Assembly: GCA_024685535.1 (NCBI GenBank)
Contig: JAIKVS010000040.1
Coordinates: forward strand, 1 to 52,805
DNA: 52,805 nucleotides
Direction of reading: 5' to 3'
DNA from: Oscillospiraceae bacterium
GTDB taxonomy: Bacteria; Bacillota; Clostridia; Oscillospirales; Oscillospiraceae
A model generated the notes under the pieces. The model was given only the letters and a program-made list of their open reading frames with translations, was not told the origin of the DNA and ran no database searches. A program made the position numbers and the translations under genes. Within the stretch, counting starts at the first letter, position 1. Each line of letters begins with the position of its first letter. Positions 16,780 through 28,305 of the stretch are shown here, one piece after another.

Positions 16780-17121
16780 ATGGATCTTGTTAAAGTTCTG
16801 AGCGAGCAGTACATGAAGCCTGAACTTCCCGAGATGAACGTCGGCGACACAGTCCGTGTCCTCGTCAAGGTCGTTGAAGGAAGCCGTGAGCGTACACAGG
16901 CATTCGAAGGCACTATCATCGCAAAAAAGCACGGTGGCATCAATGAGACCATCACCGTCCGCCGCATCTCCTACGGTGTAGGCTGCGAGAAAGTTTTCCC
17001 CGTACATTCACCTTCGATAGTATCTGTCACTACGATACGCAAAGGTAAGGTTCGCAGAGCAAAGCTGTATTACCTGCGTGACAGAGTCGGTAAGAAGGCA
17101 AAGGTCAAAGAGCGCCTGTAA
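16780..17121 (+). CDS. rplS: 50S ribosomal protein L19
   Basis: [37 protein letters not shown]. Confidence 0.97.
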   Translation: MDLVKVLSEQYMKPELPEMNVGDTVRVLVKVVEGSRERTQAFEGTIIAKKHGGINETITVRRISYGVGCEKVFPVHSPSIVSVTTIRKGKVRRAKLYYLRDRVGKKAKVKERL

Positions 17122-17133
17122 AAAAGTCTTTTG

Positions 17134-17170
17134 GCGGTATCCTTTATTTAGAGGATGCCGCATTTTTTTA
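17134..17170 (+). terminator. Rho-independent terminator
   Basis: GGCGGTATCCTttatttAGAGGATGCCGCaTTTTTTT. Confidence 0.75.
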
Positions 17171-17254
17171 TTGCCCGGAGATATGCTGCGGGTGTATAAT
17201 TAATAACCCTGTGTTTTATGGGAAGAGTCTTTGTTTTAGGAGACATGCGCAAAT

Positions 17255-17860
17255 ATGAAACGGGACAGAAAAGGAAAAAAGGAAAATCCTGAGAAGGAAA
17301 AACTGGACAAAGCTGTTAAGGAAACTGATGGCACAAAGGCAGCCAGAGATACATATGACTGGATACAGAGCCTGACTTCTGCGCTGATGTTCTGTGTTAT
17401 CGTTTTTGTGTTTTTTATCAGGCTTGTGTATGTAAACGGCAGCTCGATGTATCCCACGCTGAACAATAATGACCTGATGCTGGTATCAAGATTTCTCTAT
17501 ACTCCCGATGCCGGTGACATCGTCGTTTTTAAGAAGGACGCCTACGACGCGAACAAGGCACTTGTAAAGAGAGTGATTGCCACTGAGGGACAGGTCATAA
17601 ACATAAACTTCGAGACTGGACAGGTGTTCGTTGACGGTGTAGAGCTCAAAGAGGACTATATAAGGGATCTTACCCATAACAAACTCGATTTTATCGGTCC
17701 GCAGACTGTTCCCGAGGGCTGTGTATTCGTTATGGGCGATAACAGAAACGAATCCACTGACAGCAGGAATATTCTCATAGGCATGGTGGATGCGAGACTT
17801 ATCATAGGAAAAGTGCTGTACGTTGTCTATCCTCTTGATGAATTCCATAAAGTTCAGTAA
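17255..17860 (+). CDS. lepB: signal peptidase I
   Basis: NGSSMYPTL, DIVVFKK, ALVKRVIATEG, VMGDNRNESTDSR motifs. Confidence 0.95.
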   Translation: MKRDRKGKKENPEKEKLDKAVKETDGTKAARDTYDWIQSLTSALMFCVIVFVFFIRLVYVNGSSMYPTLNNNDLMLVSRFLYTPDAGDIVVFKKDAYDANKALVKRVIATEGQVININFETGQVFVDGVELKEDYIRDLTHNKLDFIGPQTVPEGCVFVMGDNRNESTDSRNILIGMVDARLIIGKVLYVVYPLDEFHKVQ

Positions 17861-18735
17861 TGAGCGACAGCACATATGAAAAAATGAATATCCAGTGGTT
17901 TCCCGGCCATATGGCCAAGGCGCGCAGGATGATCGAGGATAACCTTAAGCTTGTCGATGCTGTATGTGAGATCATCGACGCCAGGATCCCTGAATCGAGC
18001 CGCAATCCGGATATCGACAGGATAGCGGCAGGCAAGCCCAGAATGCTGGTTCTTAACAGGTCAGACCTGGCTGATCCCGCAATCACGGAGAGATGGACCG
18101 AACATTACAAGCGGCAAGGCTTTGCAGTTATCGAAACTGACGCAAAAAGCGGCAAAGGGATCCGCGCTTTCGGCCCCGCTGTGAGAAAGCTCCTTGAAGA
18201 GAAAATCAGGGAATTCGATGCCAAAGGGCAGAGCGGAAGAACGCTAAGAGTAATGGTGCTCGGCATACCGAATGTCGGTAAGTCCACTTTCATAAACAAG
18301 GTAGCCGGAAGAAAAGCTGCCATAGCCGGGGATAAGCCCGGGGTCACCAGAGGAAGACAGTGGATAAGCATTGGCGGAGGCCTTGAGCTTCTCGACACTC
18401 CAGGCATCCTCTGGCCTAAGTTCGACAGGCCGGAAGTGGGTGAGCTCCTCGCCATTACAAATGCCATAAAATCGGATATAATTGACAGAGAGACTCTCGC
18501 CGCTAATTTTATGCTCAGGCTGAGGGACTATTATCCTGATGCTCTCAAAATGAGATATAAGTTTTCTCCAGCACCTGAGGACAGCGGTTTTGATATGCTT
18601 GAGAAAGCAGCAGCAAAGAGAGGTTTCCTGATATCTAAGGGTGAATACGACATTGAACGAATGGCGAACACTCTATTAAATGAATACCATGAAGGAAAAC
18701 TCGGAAGACTCACTCTGGAGGTACCAGATGACTGA
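17860..18735 (+). CDS. rbgA: ribosome biogenesis GTPase YlqF/RbgA
   Basis: IQWFPGHMAKARRMI, circularly permuted GTPase motifs, GIPNVGKSTFINK. Confidence 0.96.
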   Translation: MSDSTYEKMNIQWFPGHMAKARRMIEDNLKLVDAVCEIIDARIPESSRNPDIDRIAAGKPRMLVLNRSDLADPAITERWTEHYKRQGFAVIETDAKSGKGIRAFGPAVRKLLEEKIREFDAKGQSGRTLRVMVLGIPNVGKSTFINKVAGRKAAIAGDKPGVTRGRQWISIGGGLELLDTPGILWPKFDRPEVGELLAITNAIKSDIIDRETLAANFMLRLRDYYPDALKMRYKFSPAPEDSGFDMLEKAAAKRGFLISKGEYDIERMANTLLNEYHEGKLGRLTLEVPDD

Positions 18736-19327
18736 TCTTTGGGAAATCGAGAACAGCGTATATGAGAAAACCGGAGGTCCTGTCTGCGGAGTTGATGAAG
18801 CGGGGAGAGGACCGCTTGCCGGTCCGGTCTATGCTGCAGCAGTCATCCTGCCGAAAGGGCTTATGATTCCTGGGCTTGACGATTCAAAAAAGCTTTCAGA
18901 GAAAAAGAGAGAGGAATTATTCGCTGTAATTACTGACAGCGCGTTATCATTCGGGATAGCACGTGCCGAAGTGGAAGAGATAGAGACACTGAACATCCTG
19001 AATGCAACTTTCCTTGCAATGAACAGAGCGATATCAATGCTGGATCCCGCACCGGCAGTTTCTCTGATAGACGGGAACCGCAACTCGGGTATAGATACAG
19101 AAAGCATCTGCATTATCAAAGGCGATTCAAAATGTGCAGATATTGCTGCAGCCTCGATCCTTGCCAAAGTGTCGCGTGACAGATTCATGTATGAGATGGC
19201 AGATCGCTATCCGCAGTATGGATTTGATAAGCATAAAGGCTACGGGACAATGCTCCACTATGAGAAACTCAGAGAATTCGGGCCAAGTCCGATACACAGG
19301 CTGAGCTTCCTTAAGAAAATGCACTGA
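18728..19327 (+). CDS. rnhB: ribonuclease HII
   Basis: VCGVDEAGRGPLAGPVYAAAVIL; ATGACTGA overlap with rbgA. Confidence 0.95.
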   Translation: MTDLWEIENSVYEKTGGPVCGVDEAGRGPLAGPVYAAAVILPKGLMIPGLDDSKKLSEKKREELFAVITDSALSFGIARAEVEEIETLNILNATFLAMNRAISMLDPAPAVSLIDGNRNSGIDTESICIIKGDSKCADIAAASILAKVSRDRFMYEMADRYPQYGFDKHKGYGTMLHYEKLREFGPSPIHRLSFLKKMH

Positions 19328-19686
19328 TGGAAAAGCGGGATATAGGTTACTTTGGTGAAAACATAGCGGCTGATTATCTGAAAGCTAAAGGCTACCGGAT
19401 TCTGGAAAGAAATTTCTCTTGCCGTTTTGGCGAAGCGGATATAATAGCGACAGAAAACGGATATCTTATCTTTGCCGAGATAAAACTTAGAAAGGATTCC
19501 CGTTTCGCAGAAGCCCGTGAATTCGTGGACAGAAAGAAACAGGAGAGGATAATACTTACAGCGAAGTATTATCTTATGAAGCACGGATCTGATCTGCCGG
19601 TCAGATTTGATGTTATAGAGATTTACAGCTCGGATGTCCGGAATGGAAGGCCGCGGATCGAGCACATAGAAAATGCTTTTGAATAG
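19327..19686 (+). CDS. YraN/UPF0102 family nuclease-like protein
   Basis: GYFGENIAADYLKAKGYRILERNFSCRFGEADIIATENGYLIFAEIK. Confidence 0.92.
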   Translation: MEKRDIGYFGENIAADYLKAKGYRILERNFSCRFGEADIIATENGYLIFAEIKLRKDSRFAEAREFVDRKKQERIILTAKYYLMKHGSDLPVRFDVIEIYSSDVRNGRPRIEHIENAFE

Positions 19687-19709
19687 AAAACAGAAGACCG
19701 GAGTAAGAA

Positions 19710-20399
19710 ATGGCGCTTTATGCTGTGGGGGATTTTCACCTGTCGCTGTCCGGAGAAAAACCGATGGACATCTTTGGAGACAGATGGGCGGATCATACCG
19801 GTAAAATTAAAGAATCATTCAGTATGCTGAACAGTGATGATGTCTGCGTACTGTGCGGCGATCTGAGCTGGGCAATGTCTTTGGACGGGGCTGAGGAGGA
19901 TTTCAGATTTATTAATGATCTTCCAGGGAAAAAGATCATTCTGAAGGGCAACCATGATTACTGGTGGACAACGGCTTCAAAAATGAATGCCTTTTTCAGA
20001 AAAAACAGATTTGACACGATAAGCATTCTGAACAATAATTCATTTCCTTATGGTGACAAAGCTGTTTGCGGGACCAGAGGATGGTTCTTTGAAGAGGAAA
20101 CAGGCAGCCCTCATGACAGAAAAATGATCCTGCGTGAAGCAGGAAGGCTCAGAAGATCGCTCGATTCCGCCGGTAATGCTGAGAAACTTGTTTTCCTTCA
20201 CTATCCGCCGCTGTTTCAAAGCTATATATGCCGTGAGATGACAGATCTGCTTAGAGAATATGAGGTCAGGCTTTGCTGTTACGGGCATATCCACGGCAGC
20301 AGCTGCAAAGCCGCGTTCAACGGTTGGAACGGCGGTACGGAGTATAAGCTTGTTTCGGCAGACTGGCTTGGCTTCAAACCGTTGAAAATTGCGGAATGA
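19710..20399 (+). CDS. metallophosphoesterase
   Basis: GDFHLS, CGDLSWA, LKGNHDYWW, CYGHIHG motifs. Confidence 0.88.
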   Translation: MALYAVGDFHLSLSGEKPMDIFGDRWADHTGKIKESFSMLNSDDVCVLCGDLSWAMSLDGAEEDFRFINDLPGKKIILKGNHDYWWTTASKMNAFFRKNRFDTISILNNNSFPYGDKAVCGTRGWFFEEETGSPHDRKMILREAGRLRRSLDSAGNAEKLVFLHYPPLFQSYICREMTDLLREYEVRLCCYGHIHGSSCKAAFNGWNGGTEYKLVSADWLGFKPLKIAE

Positions 20400-20484
20400 T
20401 AAACAAATATTGTTGATTTTGTCAGTTTTATCTGATAATATACTCAAGTGCGTTTTACAGACTTATTTTGGAGGAAATCATAGA

Positions 20485-21822
20485 ATGTTACTTAAGAACG
20501 TTGAAAAAAAAGAGGATAATACCGTTGTATTTCAGGTAGAGGCAGATAAGGCCGAGTTCGATAAGGCCGTAAATTCCGCTTATCTGAAGAACAAGGGGCA
20601 GATATATATCCCGGGATTTCGCAAAGGCAAAGCTCCCAGAGCAATTATAGAGGGAATGTACGGTCATGAGGTATTCTATCAGGATGCTCTCGATATCATA
20701 GCTCCCGATGCCTTTGAATTCGGAATGAAGGAAGCAGACCTAAAACTGGTGGGCGCTCCTTCAATCGTTGATTTCAACGTAACCGATGAGCATACTGCTC
20801 AGTTCAGTTTTTCCTGCGGCCTTTACCCCGAGGTCACTTTAGGCCAGTACAAGGGACTTGAAGCCGAGCGCAACGAGCTTCCCGTTACTGATGAGGACGT
20901 AGAAAGCGAACTTGACTCCATGCGCCGTAGAAACGCACGCAAGGTCAGCGTTGAGCGCGAAGCACAGATGGGCGATATTGCAAACATCGACTATGAAGGC
21001 CTCCTTGACGGCGTGCCTTTTGACGGCGGCACTGATAAAGGCCACGATCTGGAGCTTGGATCAAATTCCTTCGTCCCCGGATTTGAGGAGCAGATCGTGG
21101 GTATGAAGATCGGTGAAGAGAAAGATATCGACATTACATTCCCTAAGGATTATGTTGAAGACCTTGCAGGCAAGTCAGTGGTATTCAAGGTGAAGCTCAA
21201 CTCCCTCACAGTGAACGAGCTGCCTGAAGCTGATGATGAGTTCGCAAAGGATGTCTCTGAATTCGATACTCTCGATGAATATAAGGCTGACCTTAGAAAG
21301 ACAATAGAAAACAGACGCAAGGATCAGGCAGACAACGCCTTTAAGGCGGAGGTTGTCAGCAAGGCTGTGGATAATATGACAGTTGCGATCCCTGAGGTCA
21401 TGATCAGAGCAAAGGAAGAGGAGATGCTCAGAAATTATGCCGCGAATTTCGGTATGATGGATAGAGACATGTCCTTTGAGGATCTTTGTAAGATGATGGG
21501 CGTTGATGAGGCAACCATCAATAATTCGCTTCGTCCGGGTGCCGAGTTCCAGGTCAAATCCGACCTGTTGCTGGAAGCTGTCGTAAAAGCGGAAAACATC
21601 GAAATCACCGATGACGACAGAAAAGAGTATGTCGAGCGCGTTTCCTCCGGCATGGGAGTAACAGCCGAGCAGCTCGAGCAGTATTTCGGCGCTGAGTTCA
21701 TAGATAACGAACTGCGCAAAGAGAAAGCTACCAATATTATGGTAGAAAGTGCCGTTGTGAAAGCACCGGGTGAGGCAAAGGAAGAGCCGGTCGCTGAAGC
21801 AAAGGAAGAGGCTGCCGAATAA
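20485..21822 (+). CDS. tig: trigger factor
   Basis: YIPGFRKGKAPRAIIE, FKBP-like domain FDGGTDKGHDLELGSNSFVPGFEEQIVGM. Confidence 0.96.
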   Translation: MLLKNVEKKEDNTVVFQVEADKAEFDKAVNSAYLKNKGQIYIPGFRKGKAPRAIIEGMYGHEVFYQDALDIIAPDAFEFGMKEADLKLVGAPSIVDFNVTDEHTAQFSFSCGLYPEVTLGQYKGLEAERNELPVTDEDVESELDSMRRRNARKVSVEREAQMGDIANIDYEGLLDGVPFDGGTDKGHDLELGSNSFVPGFEEQIVGMKIGEEKDIDITFPKDYVEDLAGKSVVFKVKLNSLTVNELPEADDEFAKDVSEFDTLDEYKADLRKTIENRRKDQADNAFKAEVVSKAVDNMTVAIPEVMIRAKEEEMLRNYAANFGMMDRDMSFEDLCKMMGVDEATINNSLRPGAEFQVKSDLLLEAVVKAENIEITDDDRKEYVERVSSGMGVTAEQLEQYFGAEFIDNELRKEKATNIMVESAVVKAPGEAKEEPVAEAKEEAAE

Positions 21823-21859
21823 TCTGAGGCGCCTGCTTAATTGTTAAGGAGTTGAGAAA

Positions 21860-22441
21860 ATGAGTCTTGTCCCGTATGTAGTTGAGCAGACAAGCAGAGG
21901 CGAGCGTTCTTATGATATTTTCTCCCGCCTGCTCAATGACCGTATAATAATGCTTTCAGAGGAAGTAAACGACGTCACTGCGAGTCTGGTGGTAGCTCAG
22001 ATGCTTTATCTCGAAGCTCAGGATCCGGACAAGGATATCCAGTTTTATATCAACAGCCCCGGCGGAAGTGTTACTGCGGGTTTCGCGATATACGACACCA
22101 TGCAGTATATCAAGCCGGACGTTTCAACTATCTGTATCGGTATGGCAGCGTCCATGGGAGCCTTCCTGCTCTCCTCCGGAGCGAAAGGCAAGAGGATCGC
22201 GCTCCCGAATTCAGAAATAATGATCCATCAGCCTTCAGGAGGCAGTCAGGGCCAGTGCACTGATATCCAGATCCAGGCTGAGCAGATCCTTAAAATAAAG
22301 AACAAGCTCAACGCCATTCTTGCACAGAACACTGGGAAGGAAATATCCGAGATCGAAAGAGACTGTGAGAGAGACAACTTCATGTCTGCCGAAGAGGCGA
22401 TGGCTTACGGCCTTATTGATAAGGTCATATATAAACGCTGA
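21860..22441 (+). CDS. clpP: ATP-dependent Clp protease proteolytic subunit
   Basis: [27 protein letters not shown]. Confidence 0.98.
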   Translation: MSLVPYVVEQTSRGERSYDIFSRLLNDRIIMLSEEVNDVTASLVVAQMLYLEAQDPDKDIQFYINSPGGSVTAGFAIYDTMQYIKPDVSTICIGMAASMGAFLLSSGAKGKRIALPNSEIMIHQPSGGSQGQCTDIQIQAEQILKIKNKLNAILAQNTGKEISEIERDCERDNFMSAEEAMAYGLIDKVIYKR

Positions 22442-22507
22442 GCGGATAGCTGATGGAGGGACATTTTGTTCCTCCATTGTTTTACTGCTGTTATATGAGG
22501 TGTAAAA

Positions 22508-23764
22508 ATGCCTAGATCTGATGACAGGAAAAGTATTAGATGTTCATTCTGCGGAAAACCGCAGGCACTTGTCAACAGGCTGATAGCCGGAAACGGCAGC
22601 TATATATGTGATGAGTGCGTCAGAATGTGCATGACAATAGTGGATGATCTGCCGGAGGAGGTGCCTTCGGATTATAGCGGAGCTCCGCTTGTTTTCGATA
22701 AGCTCCCTAAGCCGGGAATGATAAAGGCGTCCCTGGATGAATATGTGATAGGCCAGGAGTATGCAAAAAAGGTGCTTGCGGTTGCCGTCTATAACCATTA
22801 TAAGCGTATCCTTCATGCCTCCAGCGATGTTGAACTCCAGAAAAGCAATATACTCCTCATTGGCCCCACCGGAAGCGGAAAGACTCTCTTTGCACAGACG
22901 CTTGCGAAGATGCTCGATGTTCCCTTTGCCATAGCGGACGCTACCACTATAACCGAAGCCGGCTATGTTGGGGAGGATGTGGAGAATGTTATCCTGAAGC
23001 TGCTCCAGGCTGCAGACTTTGATGTTGAAAGAGCCCAGAGAGGGATCATTTATATCGATGAGATCGATAAAATAGCGAGAAAAAGCGAAAATACCTCCAT
23101 CACAAGAGATGTTTCCGGTGAGGGCGTTCAGCAGGCGCTACTGAAGCTACTGGAAGGCACTGTTGCCAATGTTCCTCCTCAGGGCGGAAGAAAACATCCG
23201 CAGCAGGAATTCATCCATGTCGATACGACGAACATTCTTTTCATATGCGGCGGTGCTTTCGACGGCCTGGATAAGATAATAGAGAAGAGAATGAATGATA
23301 AGACGATGGGTTTCGGCGCGGACATCAGGAGCAAGAGGGATAAGGAGACCAACATTTTCTCATTTATACAGCAGCATGATCTTCTGAAGTTCGGCATCAT
23401 ACCGGAACTCATAGGAAGACTGCCGGTAGTTGCAGCCCTCGATGCTTTAAGCAGAGATGATCTTGTCCGCATCCTGACTGAGCCTAAGAATGCCATAACC
23501 AGACAGTATATCAAACTCATGTCCTTCGATAATGTCGATCTCAGCTTTGAAGCCGCTGCTCTTGAAGCCGTGGCCGATAAGGCAATTGAGATGAATATCG
23601 GTGCCAGGGGACTTCGCAGTGTTATGGAGAATATTATGATGGATCTTATGTATTCGGTGCCGTCAGACCCGTCCATCGGATCCATAGTCATCAGAAAGGA
23701 TGAGAATACAGGTGAGATAGTTCCTGATATCCGCCGCAGGAACGAGACGGAGGCTTCAGCCTGA
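22508..23764 (+). CDS. clpX: ClpX ATPase subunit
   Basis: N-terminal zinc domain [28 protein letters not shown]. Confidence 0.98.
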   Translation: MPRSDDRKSIRCSFCGKPQALVNRLIAGNGSYICDECVRMCMTIVDDLPEEVPSDYSGAPLVFDKLPKPGMIKASLDEYVIGQEYAKKVLAVAVYNHYKRILHASSDVELQKSNILLIGPTGSGKTLFAQTLAKMLDVPFAIADATTITEAGYVGEDVENVILKLLQAADFDVERAQRGIIYIDEIDKIARKSENTSITRDVSGEGVQQALLKLLEGTVANVPPQGGRKHPQQEFIHVDTTNILFICGGAFDGLDKIIEKRMNDKTMGFGADIRSKRDKETNIFSFIQQHDLLKFGIIPELIGRLPVVAALDALSRDDLVRILTEPKNAITRQYIKLMSFDNVDLSFEAAALEAVADKAIEMNIGARGLRSVMENIMMDLMYSVPSDPSIGSIVIRKDENTGEIVPDIRRRNETEASA

Positions 23765-23800
23765 CATGAATTCATACGGTGGTTTTCACAGGAGAATAAC

Positions 23801-26191
23801 ATGGAAAACGTTATAAACAATCTGTTCTCTCTGCCGCTGATACCGCTCAGAGGACTCACCATATACCCAGGAATGCTCCTTACCTTCGAAGTGGAAAGGG
23901 CTGCTTCCGTCACTGCGCTTAATAATGCAGTCAACAGCGAGCGGCTGATCTTTCTTGCTTCCCAGATAAACATCGCGGATGATGTTCCTGAGGAAAACGG
24001 GATATATCATATCGGAGTCGTTTGCAGAGTGCGCCAGCAGCTCAGAATACCCCGCGGCAGCGGCTGCCGTGTAATGGTCGAGGGACTGTATCGCGCCGTG
24101 GCAACACAGTTAGAGACCGGCAGTGACGGATACACAGCCGTTATAAGGGCTCTTCCGGATAAAAAGGAGCGTGTGGCAGCAAACAGGCTTGAAGCGCTCG
24201 TAAGGAATGCTCTTTCCCTGTTCGAGGAGTATATACATTTCAATTCCGAGATGATGCCCGAGCATATTCTGGACGTGGTGGCAAATCCTGATCCCTCACA
24301 TATTTCATATTTCATTGCTCAGAATATTCGTCTGTCAGGAGAGGACAAACAGCAGCTTCTTGAGGAACTCAGCCCCTCAAAGAGACTTATCATGCTGGGC
24401 AAAATGCTGAATAATGAGTTGAATATACTCACTATAGAAAAAGAACTGAATGAGGCTACTCAGGAGGAGATAAACAGAAATCAGCGTGAATACTTTCTCC
24501 ATGAGGAACTGAAGGTCATAAAGAGCGAACTCGGTGAAGATACGCTTGACGATACTGACGAATACCGGGAAAAGATAAATGCTCTTCCCGTCAGCGATGA
24601 GATACGGAAGAAACTGCTCAAGGAAGTAGATCATCTTTCCAAACAGCCGTTCGGATCCTCCGAGGCGTCCGTTATCAGATCTTATCTGGATATCTGCCTT
24701 GAGATACCCTGGGGGATAAAGACGGAGGAGACTATAGATATCTCGAAGGCGAGAAAGATCCTTGACAATGATCATTTCGGACTCGACAAGGTAAAGGAAA
24801 GAATAATAGAATACCTTGCCGTACGTCAGCTTTCTCCTGACGTTAAAGGCGGACTGCTCTGCCTTGTTGGCCCTCCGGGTACAGGTAAGACAAGCGTTGC
24901 CATGAGTATTGCGCGTGCCACAAACAGAAAACTCGTCAGGATAGCTCTTGGCGGCGTGCATGATGAGGCAGAGATCCGCGGACATCGCAAGACATATATA
25001 GGAGCCATGCCCGGCAGGATAATAAACGGAGTTATCCAATCCGGAAGCTGCAATCCTCTTATGGTCCTCGATGAGATAGACAAGCTCGGTTCAGATTACC
25101 GTGGTGATCCTTCTGCCGCCCTGCTGGAGGCTCTCGACGGTGAGCAGAACAGCACTTTCAGGGATAATTTCCTGGAGATACCATTCGATCTTTCAGAGAT
25201 ATTCTTCATAACCACAGCGAACACGACAGACACCATCCCCAGAGCTCTTCTCGACAGGATGGAAGTAATAGAAATGTCCAGCTACACGGATGAGGAAAAG
25301 CTTCAGATAGCCAAGAGGCACCTTGTTCCCAAACAGAGAAAAAAGCACGGCTTGAAAGGTAAAACTCTCAGGATATCCGATGAAGCACTGAGAAAGATCA
25401 TAGTCTCTTACACCAGAGAATCCGGCGTTAGGATACTTGAGCGGGAGATAGCGCATGTCTGCCGTAAAGCCGCAACCGGTATTGCGTCGGGCGAGTATGC
25501 CTCTCTCTCGGTAGTACCAGCAAAGCTTGAAAAGCTTATCGGACCGGAGAAATTTAAACAGGAAAGCCTTCTAAGAAGGGACGAAGTAGGTCTTGTGAGA
25601 GGCCTGGCATATACATCTGTAGGCGGTGAAACGCTCGATGTTGAGGTCTCAGTGGTGGATGGAAGCGGAAAGATCGAGATGACGGGCAACCTTGGCGATG
25701 TCATGAAGGAATCCGTTTCTGCCGCCGTTACCGTGATAAGAAGCAGGGCGAAGCAGTTCGGCATTGCTCCGGATTTTTATAAGACTATGGATATCCATAT
25801 ACACTTTCCTGAAGGAGCAGTCCCGAAAGACGGCCCTTCGGCGGGTATCACAGTCTGCATTGCTCTGATTTCCGCACTCTCCGGCATGAAGGTGCGGCAC
25901 GATGTCGCCATGACGGGAGAGATAACTCTGAGAGGCCGCGTGCTTCCGATCGGGGGACTTAAAGAAAAGACAATGGCTGCGCTCCGCAACGGAATAAAGA
26001 CAGTAATAATTCCTAAAGATAATCTCACAGATCTTGAAGAGATCGATCAGACTGTCAGAAGATCGCTCGAATTTATCCCGGTCTCGGTGATAGATGAAGC
26101 CGCCGAAGCATCGCTTATCCCGATCCTTGCAGAAAACGCTTTGCCGCAGGGTCAGATCCAGAAACATATTCTTGAAACTGTCAGACAGTGA
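23801..26191 (+). CDS. lon: Lon protease
   Basis: [11 protein letters not shown]; catalytic PKDGPSAGI. Confidence 0.98.
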   Translation: MENVINNLFSLPLIPLRGLTIYPGMLLTFEVERAASVTALNNAVNSERLIFLASQINIADDVPEENGIYHIGVVCRVRQQLRIPRGSGCRVMVEGLYRAVATQLETGSDGYTAVIRALPDKKERVAANRLEALVRNALSLFEEYIHFNSEMMPEHILDVVANPDPSHISYFIAQNIRLSGEDKQQLLEELSPSKRLIMLGKMLNNELNILTIEKELNEATQEEINRNQREYFLHEELKVIKSELGEDTLDDTDEYREKINALPVSDEIRKKLLKEVDHLSKQPFGSSEASVIRSYLDICLEIPWGIKTEETIDISKARKILDNDHFGLDKVKERIIEYLAVRQLSPDVKGGLLCLVGPPGTGKTSVAMSIARATNRKLVRIALGGVHDEAEIRGHRKTYIGAMPGRIINGVIQSGSCNPLMVLDEIDKLGSDYRGDPSAALLEALDGEQNSTFRDNFLEIPFDLSEIFFITTANTTDTIPRALLDRMEVIEMSSYTDEEKLQIAKRHLVPKQRKKHGLKGKTLRISDEALRKIIVSYTRESGVRILEREIAHVCRKAATGIASGEYASLSVVPAKLEKLIGPEKFKQESLLRRDEVGLVRGLAYTSVGGETLDVEVSVVDGSGKIEMTGNLGDVMKESVSAAVTVIRSRAKQFGIAPDFYKTMDIHIHFPEGAVPKDGPSAGITVCIALISALSGMKVRHDVAMTGEITLRGRVLPIGGLKEKTMAALRNGIKTVIIPKDNLTDLEEIDQTVRRSLEFIPVSVIDEAAEASLIPILAENALPQGQIQKHILETVRQ

Positions 26192-26203
26192 CGGCGGTGC
26201 ATC

Positions 26204-26791
26204 ATGGCTTCGATCAATTTCAACAGAGCCGAATTCGTGCTGTCCGCCGCTGATAAGCGTCAGTTCATACATGACAGCCGTAGTAAGGCGGTTTTTGCCG
26301 GCAGATCGAATGTAGGGAAATCCTCGGTGATAAACAGACTGCTCAACAGGAAAAACTTTGCCAGAGTGGGATCAGAGCCGGGAAAAACAGTGCACATAAA
26401 CTATTTTCTTGCAGATGACAAGCTCTATCTCATAGACCTGCCGGGATACGGTTATGCAAAAGTTTCGGCATCTGAGAAAATGAGATGGTCCGGACTGATG
26501 GAATCCTTCTTTGCGGATGAGAAGATAGATGCAGCTGTACTTATCGTTGATGTGAGACATCTGCCCACAAAAGACGATAAGATGATGGCTGAATGGATGC
26601 AGTCTGCTGGCTTCCGTTTTGCAGTTGTTGCAAACAAGACTGATAAGATCAAAAAAAGCATGCTGGAAAACTGCATATCAGATATAAAGGGTTTCCTTGA
26701 GATTGATGATGATATACCGCTCATACCGTTTTCCGCTGAAAAGGGAGATGGCAGGGAAGCACTGATATCTTTCGTGGAATCATGTATGTGA
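26204..26791 (+). CDS. engB: ribosome biogenesis GTPase YsxC/EngB
   Basis: FAGRSNVGKSSVINRLLNRKNFARVGSEPGKTVHINYF. Confidence 0.95.
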   Translation: MASINFNRAEFVLSAADKRQFIHDSRSKAVFAGRSNVGKSSVINRLLNRKNFARVGSEPGKTVHINYFLADDKLYLIDLPGYGYAKVSASEKMRWSGLMESFFADEKIDAAVLIVDVRHLPTKDDKMMAEWMQSAGFRFAVVANKTDKIKKSMLENCISDIKGFLEIDDDIPLIPFSAEKGDGREALISFVESCM

Positions 26792-26847
26792 CAACATGCG
26801 GAGCAGGGCGAATTATTCCGTCCTGCTCTTGTTTTTTACGGGCTGTT

Positions 26848-26877
26848 TTGGTAGAATGTTAAAAACTGTGATATGAT
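26848..26877 (+). promoter_or_regulatory. promoter for scpA, apparently leaderless
   Basis: TTGGTA-18-TATGAT; -10 ends 6 nt before the ATG at 26884. Confidence 0.5.
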
Positions 26878-26883
26878 ACTGCT

Positions 26884-27678
26884 ATGGAAGATAATGTACT
26901 GAATTTTCATCTGGGATCCCTTATTAAGGGTGAGGATACAACTGAAGACTTTGACGGTCCTCTTACACTTATCCTTGAACTGCTCAGAAAGAACAAAATT
27001 GAGATCAGAGATATCAAAATAGCCGATATACTTGACCAGTATCTTGAGTATCTCGACCGTATGCAGAAAATGGATCTGGAGATCGCAAGCGAATTTGTCA
27101 GAATGGCTTCATATCTCCTTATGATCAAAACAAAGATGATGCTATTCGGAGAGAAATCAGAGATAACAGAGCTCGATGAGCTTATATCTTCGCTCGAAAA
27201 GCTGCAGGCTAAGGATTATTTCGAATCGGTAAAAGGGGTGATCCCGGAGCTCGAGGGACGGCTGAAAGAGGGACTGCTGAGTTATACAAAAGGCCCCGAA
27301 CCCTCCCGCGAAAGCAAAGCTGCAGCGGAATATGAGATCACTGAAATTGGATTGCTTTCTGCGTTGCTTTCCGTCTATCTAAGAGATAATGCCAGGCCTG
27401 AAAAGGATGTTCATATCCGTCCGCAGTATCCGAGAAGAGTGCTTTTCAGCGTAAGAGAAAAGAGCAAAAGCATTGTAAATACATTGCGGAGCGGGCCTGT
27501 CAGCCTTGGTGTTATCTTCGGGAGCTGTACCAGCAGAACGGAAATAGTTGCGGCATTTCTTTCTATTCTTGAGCTGTGCAGTTTTGGAAGCGTATCTGTT
27601 GAAGATAACGAAGGAGGCTATATCGTCTCACTGATAGATGATGATATAGATGATATACTGGAAAAAATTTCAGAGTGA
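26884..27678 (+). CDS. scpA: segregation and condensation protein A
   Basis: FDGPLTLILELLRKNKIEIRDIKIADILDQYLEYL. Confidence 0.92.
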   Translation: MEDNVLNFHLGSLIKGEDTTEDFDGPLTLILELLRKNKIEIRDIKIADILDQYLEYLDRMQKMDLEIASEFVRMASYLLMIKTKMMLFGEKSEITELDELISSLEKLQAKDYFESVKGVIPELEGRLKEGLLSYTKGPEPSRESKAAAEYEITEIGLLSALLSVYLRDNARPEKDVHIRPQYPRRVLFSVREKSKSIVNTLRSGPVSLGVIFGSCTSRTEIVAAFLSILELCSFGSVSVEDNEGGYIVSLIDDDIDDILEKISE

Positions 27679-27681
27679 TTT

Positions 27682-28284
27682 ATGGATGATTTGAAATCAG
27701 CAATTGAAGCTGTCCTGTTCGCTTCGGGCGATAGTGTTCCCGTTGGCCGTCTCTCCCTTGCATTCGGATGCGAAGAGGAAGAAATAATCTGTTCCGCCAA
27801 GGATCTGGAAGATGAACTTGCCTCTGCCGGGAGAGGTATAAGGCTTGTTTTCCTTGAAAACAGGCTACAGCTGTGTTCGGCACCTGAATTTGCCCCGCAG
27901 ATAATCAAGGCTCTTGACGAACGGAAGAAACCGACTCTTACTAAACCGGCGCTTGAAGTGCTCGCGATAGTGGCTTATTACCAGCCTGTGACAAGAGCCT
28001 ATATAGATCAGATGCGTGGAGTTGACAGTTCTTATACAGTTGGTGTACTTCTTGAGCGAGGTCTTATAGAAGTGAGCGGGAAACTCGATGCGCCTGGAAG
28101 ACCCTCTCTCTTTAAGACCACGGAGTCATTTCTCAGAAATACAGGGATCTCGTCTATAGAAGAGCTTCCCATACTGCCGGACATGACTGTAAGCGACAGT
28201 ACGGAAAAACTCAGGCAGAGAGTAGAAGAGCTGCGTTCGGCAGTAGATAAGGATCAGATAACAATCAGCGAAATATCTGTTTGA
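27682..28284 (+). CDS. scpB: segregation and condensation protein B
   Basis: TKPALEVLAIVAYYQPVTRAYIDQMRGVDSSYTVGVLLERGLIEVSGKLDAPGRPSLFKTT. Confidence 0.95.
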   Translation: MDDLKSAIEAVLFASGDSVPVGRLSLAFGCEEEEIICSAKDLEDELASAGRGIRLVFLENRLQLCSAPEFAPQIIKALDERKKPTLTKPALEVLAIVAYYQPVTRAYIDQMRGVDSSYTVGVLLERGLIEVSGKLDAPGRPSLFKTTESFLRNTGISSIEELPILPDMTVSDSTEKLRQRVEELRSAVDKDQITISEISV

Positions 28285-28305
28285 TGTATATTCCCTCGGA
28301 AAGGG

